From NCBI GenBank assembly GCA_021234155.1, contig JAJEKV010000110.1:2390338-2454337 (forward strand): a stretch of 64,000 bases of DNA. The letters are read 5' to 3'. The notes under the pieces were generated by a model. It saw nothing but the letters and a program-made list of their open reading frames with translations, was not told the DNA's origin and ran no database searches. Of the stretch, positions 47,201 through 58,293 are shown piece after piece; positions within the stretch are counted from its first letter, which is position 1; every line of letters begins with the position of its first letter. The position numbers and the translations under genes were made by a program. This stretch comes from Isoetes taiwanensis (taxonomy: Eukaryota > Streptophyta > Lycopodiopsida > Isoetales > Isoetaceae).

Positions 47201-47645
47201 CCTTTTCCCAGCCTGTAAAATCCATAATAACATTGTCAAAGCTATAATTAAATAAGAAAGAACTGAACCCACATTGATCGAATAAACATCAGCACCTGAA
47301 ACGGCCTCTTCTGCAACTTTCGCATGCTGTTTGGCAACGTTTTCCTTCTTAGAAATCTCAGATAGTGCCGCAGCTAGCCTTTCGTTAAGGCGCCGGACTC
47401 TCTCTTCTGACGACATAGAATCGTAATCCTCCTCTATGGCCTTGGATAGATCATGGGCCTTCAAATAAAAACAAGCATTCCAATGTAATTAAAATTTTCA
47501 ATCATTAAATCAAGCGCCCATTTGATCTACATACCTGATCATCAGATTGACGAGAAGAATAAGCCGGAGAAGAATCTGAGGATGACTCTGGAGCCGCTGC
47601 GATCTTGTCTGACTTTTTCTTCCAAGGCCAGCTTCTCCGATCCAT
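44205..47645 (-). CDS. FPP: Filament-like plant protein (FPP), long coiled-coil protein
   Basis: FPPs are plant-specific coiled-coil proteins; at least one Arabidopsis member is linked to cortical microtubule organisation. Exons on the minus strand: 47645-47535 (MDRRSWPWKKKSDKIAAAPE, the family start), 47458-47296, 47212-45023, 44894-44805 and 44723-44205. Introns are GT-AG. The predicted length is about 1,020 residues, normal for long FPPs. Exon 3 is almost all heptad-like (for example VKLENATRENAKLRYELQVL) with the family block SAMNRIIHVVELLAQESG and LDFAIGLVGKSVKSK. The end has AAAAKKLAECQNSIMALGKQ and SGFSRFFSRKK, both FPP hallmarks. Two flaws: a one-base deletion in an A/G-rich run (46886-46872) shifts the frame, and the exon 3/exon 4 phases do not match with the only good donor (45022) and acceptor (44895). 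Everything else is conserved, so sequencing error is as likely as decay. Confidence 0.88.
44724..44804 (-). other. FPP intron 4: 81 nt, in frame and stop-free
   Basis: GTGAAC...ATACAG between exon 4 and exon 5. Its length is a multiple of three and no stop occurs in the reading frame, so retention would add 27 residues (a hydrophobic LIFHCIYLWPNLFSF stretch) without truncation. This is the profile of an exitron-like alternative intron. Splicing is favoured, because the AAAAKKLAECQ exon starts exactly at the acceptor. Confidence 0.5.
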
Positions 47646-48760
47646 GTTCTTTCAAGGAACTTAGCAAGGGGCTTTGTGCCTTCAAATTTGCACTTCACCT
47701 GCCCTGCATCAGCAGATAATCATCAGGCTTATGATGCACTACCGTAGGCATGTTTTGAATCACCATTGTGCAAAACTAAAATCCCTTATCAGCATCAAGG
47801 ACAACATCACACTGCCATTGCCGCTGCTACTATACACGAAAAAGGCCACAAAAAGTTAACTAGCCTATGACCATCCTACTTCAAGCATGCATCAATAGCA
47901 GCCTTTTACTCCATTACATCACTCCACCTTATAAGAGTGTCAGATACTGAACTCTCTGTATTTCGCCTAATTCCAGCAAATTTAAGCATTCATCTGTACT
48001 TAAAACGGAGTTAAGCCATGGCCATCTGTGGAAGAATCCGGAACAAAGCAGAACCCATCATTTCTAATTTGTTTTATGCCTTACGAATGGTTATAAGGTC
48101 ATGATTGAGACTGACCATCCAACTACCATCGCCCAACTACAACGAGCGAACTGCAAATCCATTGATCCCGGCTGCCCAATACTACGGCCATTGTTTCAAA
48201 TTCAAAATGGATTAAGCATTACCTCGTTCGGTAGCTGGAGGAAGACAAAACTGGCGTTTAACATTTGGGCTAAAATCAAATCACGAGAATACGGAAGATT
48301 CAATGATCTTAAACCTAAAACAATGCAGCGACATTCAATTGGACTAAAATTGTAGAAGGCTATAGTTGTTTGTTTTACCTCACAAAGAAGGCAGCTCCTG
48401 TTTTGAGCTTTTGGAAGAAACTGTTCATCCTGGAAGCTTCAATCAGACATAATATCATGATCGCCAGCTAAAAAGGAGATGACAACGAAGAAAAGGAAAT
48501 GGTCCTAGCCATGTGCTATGATGGGGCGGCATAGCACGGAAGAAAAAACATGAATTCAGACTGTTTCTGCACCATTTTTCGTTGATCCAACCATAACAGG
48601 ACGGGAATTCTTGTGACGAATATTTGAAACAGATTGAATCAACAGGAAATCTGCGAAAGAGGCAGGAATGGAGGAAAAATGGGTCCGGCGTGGGCTGGAT
48701 ATGTAGAAGGAAAAGGGCTTTGATTGCAAATCTCCAATAAACTAATATATTTTAAAAAGC
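47646..48760 (-). promoter_or_regulatory. FPP 5' UTR with probable leader intron, and promoter side
   Basis: A minus-strand acceptor (CTGATGCAG, about 47705) lies 60 bp before the ATG. A donor-like GTGAG|GTAAAA at about 48380 suggests one 5' UTR intron of ~0.67 kb. Upstream, a TATATTAGTTTATT-like AT-rich stretch near 48745 could be the core promoter. The exact start of transcription is not visible. Confidence 0.4.
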
Positions 48761-49529
48761 TTTGTCTATTTTTAACCATAAAAAAATAGGCACCATGAAA
48801 AAAAAAAAAAATTCAAATTCTTTACATGCCTACCAATTTTTTCCGGTGTTCGGAAGTCAAGTAATTATTTATTAATAACAGTTCAAATTACCAGCAAGGT
48901 TAAAAAGCATGAGAATCTTTGAACTAGGTAAGGCGGTAAATAATTTCCCGCCCACCATTGTTTAACCCATAGGGTTTTTTTTGACACTGCCAAAAAATAA
49001 CCCCAAAGCCCCACCATTGTCTAGATTGAAGTAGACTACAAAATTACCAAGCTATTGCAATGTCATTGTCTTGAAATTGACACATGTCGATTGCATCTTT
49101 CTACTGTATGGCTCAGTACTGTATAGCTCAGTAATGGCCTACTAGTGGTATGGATCCTGCATGCTTATGCCCTAGTGGTTCAGTTATGGGCCTGGATTTT
49201 GTATGGTTATTTGCCCTAGTGATTCACACACCGTGCTCAATTAGAATTGAGGTAGCTTTTGCTTTCATTCATTCTTTTCTTCTCCCTCGCTCGTCAGCAT
49301 CAGTAGTTCGTTAGCTGTTCATACTTCATGTTCAATGCCAAACAATCCACTTTTGTATTCCATGCTTCATCTTCCCCTCCATTATTGGCCTTAGCAGTTC
49401 ACTTGTCAAGTGTGTAGTTGCTAGCAGTTCATCCAGTATGTCTCTTTCCCTCTTAGCATTGCCAACAATTCGTTCTTGGATGCATGTCCATCACCTCGAC
49501 TTGTCGTCACGCGTCAAGTTCACACTACA
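48761..49529. other. Intergenic upstream of FPP
   Basis: AT-rich. Short imperfect duplications (GTATGGCTCAGTA / GTATAGCTCAGTA near 49107-49133; GCCCTAGTGRTTCA near 49169 and 49212). No gene was recognised. Confidence 0.5.
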
Positions 49530-49790
49530 GTGAACTTTCCATTGCACGAATATTTTAGTCTAGTAGTAGAGGATGGGTTGTTAACATTTCTGCACACTTT
49601 CCATTGCATGCCTTTATTAGTTTAGTAGTAGAAGGTGGGTTGTTAACATTTCTCCACTGCCCTGGGTTATATAATGATGCCAACACCCTGCATTTTCGTC
49701 GTTTTTCAAAGTCAAATTGCAATGAACTTTCTATTGCGTGTATTTTCTGCTATACTAGTAGAAAGTGAGCTATTGGTGCTTCTCTTTTAT
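49530..49790. repeat. ~80-100-bp tandem repeat, three diverged units
   Basis: Shared landmarks in order: (A)CTTTCCATTGCA, TTTAGT-TAGTAGTAGA(G/A)G(A/G)TGGG and TTGTTAACATTTCT. Units start near 49531, 49597 and 49720, the last most diverged. Noncoding. Confidence 0.55.
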
Positions 49791-50439
49791 TAGTAATGAA
49801 CATGCTAGAACGAATATTTTGCTTCCTAACCATATGCTTGGAACATGGTAGTTAACTTGAATTCTACGTGCCGCAATATAATCTTTATCATTACACATAT
49901 TTTATAATAAGGCTAGAGTGGTAATGGTGGTTAGAGACGTGCAACATTCTCTTGCAACCTTCTATCTATGTTTTTTTTTAAATAAATTGAAGCCTTCATA
50001 TGGACGACACTTAGATATTTTAAGGGCTATTTGTCATCTTCCACCTAGGTGGTTTCTATTAAGTATTTTTTGGATTGCCCCCAATTAAGGGCAATTCGTT
50101 AAAGGGAAGGTGGGTTTGGGTATCTTAAGGCATATTGTTATCTCGTGACCTGACGACCATTATCACTGATTTTTTTTTTTAGGTAAAAATTATTTTATAT
50201 TTTCCCATATGAACATAGGCCTAAGGTTTCTGGTTTTTTGGACGCCAACTTTTTGTCACGATGATCAGAAAACTCATCTTGCACTGATCTTTTATTTTAT
50301 TTTTGGCATTAAACTCAAAGTTTTATTTAGACAACTGATTTTTAGATTAGGCTGAACGGTTTTTGTTTTCGAATAAGGCTCAATTTTCTTTTGTAAACAA
50401 CTGTTTTTTGGATTAACCTGAGCATTTCTTGTTGAGTGG

Positions 50440-50578
50440 CTAAAGTGCTCTGCTTTATGGACCTTGGATGTGGATGTTCCTCCCTGTGTTTACGAGTATC
50501 CGTGGAAAGTGCTTCCTCAAGGGAAGGCCACTAAACTCTTGGGCATTCCTGTGGGTATACATATCTCTACTTTAGATG
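50440..50578 (+). mobile_element. LINE RT fragment, 5' piece (split by CACTA 2)
   Basis: Reads YPWKVLPQGKATKLLGIPVG, the RT block just before the thumb ('G..LPQGKA.KYLGIP.G'). The frame runs straight into the CACTA 2 duplication at 50576-50578 and resumes after 54733 with VWDVIVEGLRKHLFWW, so the two pieces were one coding sequence before the insertion. Confidence 0.7.
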
Positions 50579-50649
50579 CACTACAAGAGAATAAGCAATC
50601 TAAGTCACTAGTTTCATCATTTATTTGGCTAAAATCGGACTTTCAAATT

Positions 50650-51330
50650 TTTTAAATTTTGATACAATAAGTGACGGTAGTTGTTGATGAAATCGCGTCA
50701 TCTATATCGTCACTTGTAGCATCACCAATAACAATAGTTGTAGTATCATAGTTTACAGCATTGTAGTGGCATAATAGTACTATTTGTAGCATCATATATA
50801 GCTGTAGTTATAATATCATGCATTTTGTTTTTGTGGTGCTATACTAGTGCCAGCTATAGGATCACATGTATTGCTATAGTTGAATCATTCATAATGTCAC
50901 CACGAATGCTATAATAGTGTCAGCTATAGTATCACCTATACCGCTATAATTAAATGACTCATAATATCAACACGAGCGTCATCTTTTGTATCATCCTTTC
51001 TAACATGAATAGTATCAGATGTAGCATCATCGACAATGCTACATATAATACCACGTAGAGGTTATGATTGTATCATTATTAACATCAAGTATAATATCAC
51101 GTGGAGGTTATGATTGTATCATTATTAACATCAAGTATAATATTACGTATTGTTACAAATTTGTTACAAATTAGACCGTAAATAATTTCACGTTTTCCAC
51201 CACCTATACTACTATCTATAAGTTAATCCCTAAACTTATAGTGTCAATCGTAGTATCATAAGTCACATATAATGTCAACTAGAATTTCACCTCCAATAAC
51301 ATTTTGTACCTGAGTTGCATTATTCGTTAT
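50650..51330. repeat. CACTA 2 left subterminal repeats
   Basis: Many copies of ATAGTATCA / TAATATCA / GTAGCATCA words. Includes an exact ~50-bp tandem pair (GAGGTTATGATTGTATCATTATTAACATC..., near 51057 and 51107). Confidence 0.7.
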
Positions 51331-52500
51331 TTCTATAATATTATATTGCAAATAAAAATAATTACAAAAATCTTTTGATTTATAAAACAAAAAGTTATTG
51401 CTGAAGAAAAAAAATTATATTAAAAAGATTCAAATATTCCAGATAAACATTTCTCGAAGATCCCAAAACAAATCCTGTTATCGTATCCAGGCATCTCATA
51501 CTCCTTGAACATACGATATAGAGAAAAGTATAAGTTCCATCCATGACTTAGAACTGTCTCAAAGCCTATTTCCACATAACCAGAACTTATGTTCATCCTT
51601 GGCTATCTAAGAAGCTATGGCAGCATAAAGAAAATTATGGATGCATGAGATAGGAAGAACTAGGCATCACGTAGTCCTAGATATCAATCATTTGGTGGAC
51701 TATTCATATCCATATAAAATCTAAAACAATGATTCAAACCTTAGCAATATCTGTTTAGCTTCAGAGAGCTTGTACTGCCATATCACCGCCATATCATAAC
51801 GGCTCAGCAGATCACAAAGCCACACCATTTTCGAATTCTGATATTGTTGTGTAGCACGCCATGACATATTCTTCCAGCATAGATTATAAGTTGCTCCTTG
51901 ATCATAACTAAGCATTTACCAGAGCTTGCAACAAGGATCGAAGTAGAAGTTGGAAAACCTCACTGGCTCTAGCATGCCATATGTATCAGACGTCTCCATA
52001 TGTGTCAAACTTTTTGCTAGATTTGGTAAGCAGCATCAACACAGTACCTGGAGTCATAAATCCACCTGCTACAAGCCAATCCAGGAAGGCTGCAGCGGCC
52101 AAGAACACCCCAGCTTGCAATCCAAAAATCTTTTGTATAAAGGTACAAGCTCCTATTTTGCATTCGAACCTATTGGATCTTGATCTTAACTCCCTGCTTT
52201 GACCATACAGGATTTCACGGCCAAGGCCATGGAAAGATATACACATCGATTCATGCTTCCTGTATTATTCACAGTCAAAAACCTTTACAACCATCATTCA
52301 TCTTGAGTGTCTTATAAGGCAAGAAGCAAAAAGCAAAAGGCACCAGCAAATCTGATATATATATATAAAAAAGGCTGAGGCATCTTCTGGCTAGGGCATA
52401 GAATAGCACCGAATTTTTTAGGGTTGTGTTAAAGCCTGAAATAAATAGACAGATAGGTCATTGCATACCTTAAGCAGATGATCATAAGATCTATAGGAGC
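51331..52500 (-). other. CACTA 2 interior, unidentified open stretches
   Basis: A minus-strand frame (51915-51721) reads WRATQQYQNSKMVWLCDLLS then WQYKLSEAKQILLRFESLF. Another (52246-51986) has a hydrophobic block GLQAGVFLAAAAFLDWLVAG. Both look like exon remnants from captured genes. I cannot name either. Confidence 0.35.
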
Positions 52501-52854
52501 AAATCGGCCATCATAGCATTTAAACTCAGATCATCCGACCCCCCTGCTACGACCAGCATATCCGCTATATAAGGCATCTTCAAAAACCATTTTTTGGGTT
52601 TTAGAAGCACTGGTGAAAGACCGTATCGTCGGCCGCAGTATCAGCTGCTGTAAAATATTGATCCCACAGAAGGGATCTCTGTACTGCTGGTTCAAAAACT
52701 GGCTTACAAATCGGGCGGCCGTTTTGGCGCCATACCTCTGCCGAGCAGAGTGACAGAGTTCCAAAAATTACTTACCAAAAAAGGTGTTATGTATTATCAT
52801 TTATTTGTCCACGAATATCGACAATTCCAATGTATTAACATTTATTTCCGTATA

Positions 52855-52949
52855 CAAGAAACACCCCAAGGCTTAAATTCTGGGGTGGAATTCAAATTCT
52901 GCCTAACGGCGTCGGCAACCCCGGAATTTAAGCCCCAGAGTGTTTCTTG
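52855..52949. repeat. Strong 31-bp hairpin
   Basis: The left arm (52855-52885, CAAGAAACACCCCAAGGCTT...) and right arm (52919-52949, ...AAGCCCCAGAGTGTTTCTTG) pair at 26 of 31 positions; all five differences are transitions. The loop is 33 nt. Transcripts from the minus strand would form G-U pairs at four of the five differences. It could be a small foldback element or a precursor-like inverted repeat. Confidence 0.7.
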
Positions 52950-53269
52950 AAACGTGAAAACAGGGTAGGCGCAATTCTGCGCAGTGAAAAATGGCAAGAA
53001 TATTGGGTGAAAGCTGTGTTGAACGCAATTCTGTCAGGTGAAAACTGTGTTTATGTGCAGACTGCACAGTAAAAACACCACCGTCCATTAAAAAAAAAAG
53101 AAAAAAAAAAGCATTCAACATTCTTTGAAAGAAGACATGCCACATGTCAGCGCATGACTGGTGGACACTGCAGAATTGCTCCTACCCTGTTTTTACTTAG
53201 TAAATTTTGGCCACCACAAAAGGCAACCTACTATATTCTGCACCCATATTAACCTTGTACATAAATCTT

Positions 53270-53650
53270 AGTGCTTAGATAACTTTAGCTAAACTCTGTT
53301 TCTCAAGCACACTATAGAGTGGGCTTTCCTTTCCACCATAGCCATCGCACAACATAGCGTCGAATGGTCTGGAAAGGGGAAAAAAATCCACAGCATAGTG
53401 TGGCAATTTTCCTTTGGTTTGCCCGATTCTCTTGTTGCAATCTAGAATGACCGAAATTTCCAAGCCGGATTCTTGATCACTATGTTTTTCCATCTCAGAC
53501 ATGCATTGGACTTTTGCCACCAAACTTCTGCTATGGGGCTTTTGAAATATTCCTTCATTAGCTTTGATAAATGGCCGCAAACAGGATCTTTAGAAGGATT
53601 GAAGGAGACAGGCGTAGTAACCCAGCCCTTGTTCAAGCTTGAATCCTTTG
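53270..53650 (-). other. CACTA 2 interior, unidentified exon-like stretch
   Basis: Two overlapping minus-strand frames, with KEYFKSPIAEVWWQKSNACL in one and SRPFDAMLCDGYGGKESPLY in the other, suggest one coding exon with a frame shift. The family is not recognised. Confidence 0.3.
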
Positions 53651-54199
53651 CTTTATCTATTTCTTTTCACCATAGCCATAGTTTTGTAGGCCGCCCCTTC
53701 TTTTTCTGGCTCAAGTGCAGCAACATTTCTAATTGCAGTTGCTGCAGCTATTTGTTTTGCTTAGAACTTTTGCTGCAACCGCCATAGCTCCTACAACGAA
53801 ACTCCTCCGCCATAGCCAATGCCATGTGTTATTGTATGAGCGGACGCAATTTCACCAAATAGTATTACGTCCTATAATCTTGAGGAGGAGGCCATTATGC
53901 GTGCAAAGGGACCGGCGGTGCAGCCAGACTCGGCGGCGCACTCGCAGGCCTTCCCCTAAAGATTATCTAGTACATAGTTATTTTAGAGTGGGAAATATAT
54001 AAGCACTTTGGCACAAGTGAATATGATAAAATCAATAAAAACCATGGTCAAGTACGAAAATTGGATGGTCTCCTACCCAACTTGAACCTTTGGCCTATTA
54101 TGCAAGAAATAATGTTTTTATTTCGTGTTCTAAGAATATCATTTTGTGTACTTTGTCGGGAGTTTGTAGAATCTTTTTCTCAAATAATATCATTTTGTA

Positions 54200-54690
54200 T
54201 ACGCTCTCTATGGGAATTTGAACAAGGTAGTGCCATTACAAATGATATTACAATTGTCATAAGCATTAACACTTGTATTATTATTATCAAAATTGCAAGT
54301 ATTGATAGTAAGAGTGATGTAAGTCGTGATATTATCCATGATGCTATTATCGACACATATAGCGTCATATGCTAGCACTAATGTAATATTGTCAATATTT
54401 GATATTATACATGAAGCTATATGTGATATTATAACTGGCATAAGTTATAACGCTTATATTGTCATTAACATTATTGGAGCAATAAATGATGGTAAAGTTG
54501 ATGCGATATATGATATTATTAATGACGCTATTAGTAACACATATATTGTCATTAATTAATATTGTTATAATTGTTGACCAAATTTTTGACGATGTTGATG
54601 ATGCTATAGATGATAGAATCTTGTCATTGATAGCGCCACATACCTTGAATATCATTATTTATATCACTTAATGCTTTTTGAAAATTTAGG
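54200..54690. repeat. CACTA 2 right subterminal repeats
   Basis: Many GTGATATTAT / ATATTGTCATTA words, the complement of the left array. The ATTGTCATTAA-ATT motif recurs near 54455 and 54547. Confidence 0.7.
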
Positions 54691-54730
54691 TGATATTAAA
54701 GTGATGAAAAATGGCTATCCTCTTGTAGTG

Positions 54731-55400
54731 ATGTATGGGATGTTATAGTGGAAGGCCTGCGTAAGCATCTTTTTTGGTGGAATATAGCTAAGCTTTCTCT
54801 AGTAGGGAGGATAGTAGTTGCTAAGCAGGTTCTCAGCAACACTCACGTGTGTATGGCATCTGCTGTGCTTGCCTCACAAACAAAGTTTGAAGAGGTTGTT
54901 GCAATTGTCTGTAACTTCATTTGGACAGGTACTGAGACAGGTGTAGTTGGTCCACATGTATGAAACCAAGATTTGCTGGAGGTCTTAGTATGATTGATTT
55001 TCATTTACAGAGTAAAATTATGATATCTAAGTTCATTTGTCGCTACTTGGCGGGCATGGTACATAATCGCCTGGAATGAGGTTGGTTGCGCAAGCACTTG
55101 GGCAATGTATTCCTTTTGGAAAACTGACACTTAGGGCAGTTCTTCCTTGGTCTCTTTTATCAGCTTCGTCCATATCCGAATGCTTCCCCCTTCTTGAAGG
55201 GACTACTTGATTTTTGGGAGATAGTTCACGTGCTATTTAAGATTAATCCAGGTGTGCGTGCACAGGTAGGCTCTCCGTGTTGGTGGATTCCTCTGGATAA
55301 TCACATGGTGGTTAAAGAAATGCATCATGAACAAATGCAAGAAATGCGTGTTAATCACAAAAAACATGCATCTATTATAAACACGAGAGGTACCCAGAGG
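54731..55400 (+). mobile_element. LINE RT fragment, 3' piece (split by CACTA 2)
   Basis: Continues the 50440-50578 fragment. It reads VWDVIVEGLRKHLFWW, then KLSLVGRIVVAKQVLSNT and VVAIVCNFIWTGTE, the RT thumb of plant LINEs ('KLSLAGRxVVxKxVL ... xxxxxNFIWxG'). A frame shift near 54963 leads into PRFAGGLSMIDFHLQSKI. The frame degenerates before the SINE-like repeat at 55386. Confidence 0.7.
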
Positions 55401-56005
55401 GCCTAACATATATTCTGGATCGTAGGATCGACGAATCCGACGACTGTGGTAGTCCAGGGTGCACTTCTTTTAAGGGGTTCCAGGAGGATTTGATATAGAT
55501 ATAAAAATAACAATTCCTAAAATCATAGACCATATATCCCTAAAAAAATTGAATGGGTTGTTATATTAAAAAAAAAAAGAAAAAAAGAAAAAATATAAAT
55601 TCAAGATAAAAAATAATCATATTAGCTCACTGAGCACATTGGTTAAAGTAGTTTTATTAGGACATTGAGTTATTTTGGTATAGGTTCGAGCCCCCGTATT
55701 TCATATTCTAAAATCTTAGGCAAAGCCGTATAGAGGTTCGATATCTTCTCAAAACCTTAGGCAAAATCGTATTTCATACTTCAATATCATAGGCGCCTCC
55801 AATCATAAATGACTATAAGCGACACGAGAAAACTTTAGGCAAAATCGTATTTCATACTTCAAAATCATTGGCGCCTCCAATCATAAATGACTATAAGCGA
55901 CACGAGAGGTGCCCAGAGGCCCTAACATACGATCTGGGTCATAGGATCGACGAATCCGACGACTGTAGTAGCCCAGGTGCACCTCGTTTAGAATATGTAG
56001 CTTGA
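55386..56005 (+). repeat. tRNA-related SINE-like repeat, plus-strand copy
   Basis: About 1.4 units of the family at 4901-6280, in opposite orientation and more diverged. The order is body end (GACGACTGTGGTAGTCCAGG, 55438 on), A-rich tail (55560-55600), tRNA-like head, body, and body end again (55960-55985). Inside the last body a block starting GGCGCCTCCAATCATAAATG is duplicated (55792 and 55870). The permuted start suggests it came from an array, not a single retroposed unit. Confidence 0.65.
55623..55693 (+). promoter_or_regulatory. Pol III A and B boxes, plus-strand copy
   Basis: A box TAGCTCACTGA (55623-55633) and B box GGTTCGAGCCC (55683-55693). Both are slightly off consensus compared with the 4901-6280 copies, and the head has an insertion (GCACATTGG). 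Confidence 0.55.
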
Positions 56006-56198
56006 TGCATAATGTGTATCAAGCTCTTATCATACGCATTGATTTAGAGAAATAAACTCGTCCGTTCACATGGCGTTTTGAGACCAAGAACCTTGTCCAA
56101 TCAATGCAAATGCCAACTATTTGCTAGAATAACCATTTGCTAGGGCAAACCATCAACTTTTATTACCATCACACTTTTCCAAGTGCCTCACAATACAT

Positions 56199-56381
56199 AT
56201 TATCCTTTAATTAATATAAACCTCCTTTTGCCAGCTCTACTGAGCTGACATGAACGTTGCCTCTTCTTTAGTGAGGGTTGGGCTAGCAGGGCCTCTTTGA
56301 TTCCCTCGAAGACTTCTTCATGCGCCTTTCCCCAACCAAGGCTTGGTCCTTCATGTACCAGCCTTGTAAGAGGTTCTATGG
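56199..56381 (-). pseudogene. Ty3/gypsy pol fragment, 3' piece (split by LTR element)
   Basis: Minus strand: EPLTRLVHEGPSLGWGKAHE then FEGIKEALLAQPSL. This matches the gypsy RT-RNase H linker ('xPLTxLxxKGxxFxWxxxxxxAFxxLKxALxxAPxL'). The frame joins that at 61742-62507 once the LTR element and one TATGG copy are removed. It degenerates after KKRQ. Confidence 0.75.
56377..56381. repeat. LTR-element target-site duplication, left (TATGG)
   Basis: Five bases before the first LTR, matching 61737-61741. Confidence 0.85.
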
Positions 56382-57145
56382 TGTTATGGTTCACAATAAT
56401 GAACCATACCTTTTATCTCTTCTGAACATATTACCAGACTTTTTCAAATAAATCATAATCTCATAACATGTAAACCGCCCAGGATGACAAAATGATCTAA
56501 ATATGAAATAAGAAGACAAATAAGCTCAAATCCAATAAACATGGCATACGAGTTACACCAATAACTCAGATTGGTCAAGCTCTTAGTTCACCAAAACTAG
56601 AGATAGATCTAGATGCATTAACCAGTCTTTGGTAGTTCACCGCCCAACCGGGTCACTCGGTGCTAAGAAGTGGCAGAATTATTGGCAAGGCTTATTGGCA
56701 TTGGCCAAGCAATAAGCAAGGGCGGTCTATCAAAACATGATTGTGGTCACATGGTAAGGAGATATTCTAATTAGAGTTAAAGCTAAAGTAGTTTGTACAA
56801 AAAGTGGTCGTCTAATAATAACTATTCACCCCATAGTTTCTTTTATAGCTACTCTTTTATAGTTAAGTCTACCTTTTCCTTTCAATTTTGGCTTTAGTTC
56901 TTTTTATATTTATGTTTGACCTTTAAACGTAAGGATACTATCTTGGCTCAACTATATTTAAAGTCTAGAACTTTAACCATTAAATAATATCTTGCTCCAA
57001 GATATTATTTAATCATAACCATTATAAGGTTTCCTTGCCATTTATTTGCCTTGCTTTGCCCATAATTTGCCATTCTTACACACCTATGCTAGTCCACCAA
57101 GACTAACGTCCAAGACCACTCCCCCGAGCTACCATATTCATAACA
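56382..57145 (-). repeat. LTR1 (764 bp, no MITE)
   Basis: Runs from TGTTATGG to CATAACA. It lacks a ~34-bp stretch (TTTGCTACACAATCC...) that is present in LTR2 and LTR3 after CCGCCCAGG. It has no MITE at CCCATAGTTTC. Confidence 0.85.
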
Positions 57146-58293
57146 ATTCTTCCCTTTTTGGAAGCAACTGACCTCAGTTGTGAACCATAAATTAAGCACC
57201 AACTCAATTTGTACATGAGCACCAACTCAATTTGTACATAAGCATCAACTCAGTCCATTTTAAGGACCAAAGGCTAGGATTATGATCTCATAAATAGCAC
57301 CAACTATTTATGACAATCACAACATTTGTAGGTAAAGATTAAGATAAAGATCCAGGGAGGATTTGATTATTCTTTTAAGATATATTAGCAAAGCTTAAGA
57401 TCTACTAGATAAAATTTAAGTTTTAAGATAAAGGCAAGATCAAGAAAAGATCAAGGGTTTCGTTGAAGCACCGACTCCAACCAAGATAGACCAACCATCG
57501 CTCAAAACTCTAGACACCAATCTAGAATTTCGATGTCATCCTTTAACATCAACACTTATGGCAACCAACCATTGTGCAACTATTAATGGCATGATCATTC
57601 ATTAGAAGGAAGCAACACAATCATAAAATAGATTTACAATTTCTCTAAAGGCACGAATCCTTTAAAATCTTTTAACAGATTTTGAAGTCACCTCTACATT
57701 TAAACTACAATTTCTTATAGACGGATATTCCTTATTAATACATCTTACTAAAACAATGGGCCGCACTTTACGTTGTTTAGAATTCGTTTAGTTTGGAATA
57801 GTTCAAGATTTGTCAAGGATAAATAGTTCAGATAAAGATTCATCCGTCCACCATAGATACGCCCTCCATAGATGCAAGAAAAGTTTCAACGGAGATCCAT
57901 CCTGGCCAAGGAGATGGATTGTCAGTTCTGGTTAGGCTTGATTGAAAGGAGATCCATTTTGGCAAATGAAATGGATTGATAAGAAAGATTAGGCTCAATT
58001 GATAAGGAAGATTAGGCTCAATTTTGTCGTACTGATATCGAAAGATTGATTACTCTATGTAGAATTGGATTGGAAAGAATGATCCAAGAAGTTAAAATTT
58101 TAAACTCACAGAAATAAAATCATTTAGATTCTCAGGAGCAGGGATTTTATTCCAGTTTGCAATCACTAGCACCAACTAGATGACTTACAAACATCAAGAA
58201 TAGCCAGAATAAGGTTCTCTATTCCTGTTGGAATCTCCAGCACCAACCGAAAGTCTTTGCAAACTTTAGGAATAGCCAGGCTCTGATACCAAT
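57146..58293 (-). other. Internal region 1 of LTR element
   Basis: Noncoding, with repeated AGCACCAACTCAATTTGTACAT phrases (57197-57250). It contains PBS 1 at 58280-58291. No gag/pol frame was seen. Confidence 0.8.
58280..58291 (-). other. Primer-binding site 1
   Basis: Minus strand TGGTATCAGAGC, complementary to the 3' end of plant initiator Met tRNA, two bases from LTR2. Confidence 0.85.

Larger units (their letters stand above)
50579..54730. mobile_element. CACTA-type element 2, 4,152 bp, non-autonomous
   Basis: The terminal inverted repeats are CACTACAAGAGAATAAGC (left) and CACTACAAGAGGATAGCC (complement of the right end), about 16 of 18 bases matching. ATG precedes (50576-50578) and follows (54731-54733) as a 3-bp target duplication, and removing one copy plus the element restores the LINE reading frame. 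Both ends carry inverted subterminal arrays of TATARTATCAC words. The interior has no transposase that I recognise. It carries short open stretches, a strong hairpin (52855-52949) and a GC-rich patch (53880-53955) that may be captured gene pieces. Confidence 0.85.

Noticed and set aside
50650-51330. CRISPR-like or satellite array
   Set aside because: Word spacing is irregular, there are no constant repeats with unique spacers, and the mirrored array at the other end shows it is CACTA subterminal sequence.
54000-54060. GC-rich patch before this (53880-53955) as a CpG-type promoter
   Set aside because: Too short and with no gene downstream; more likely part of a captured exon.
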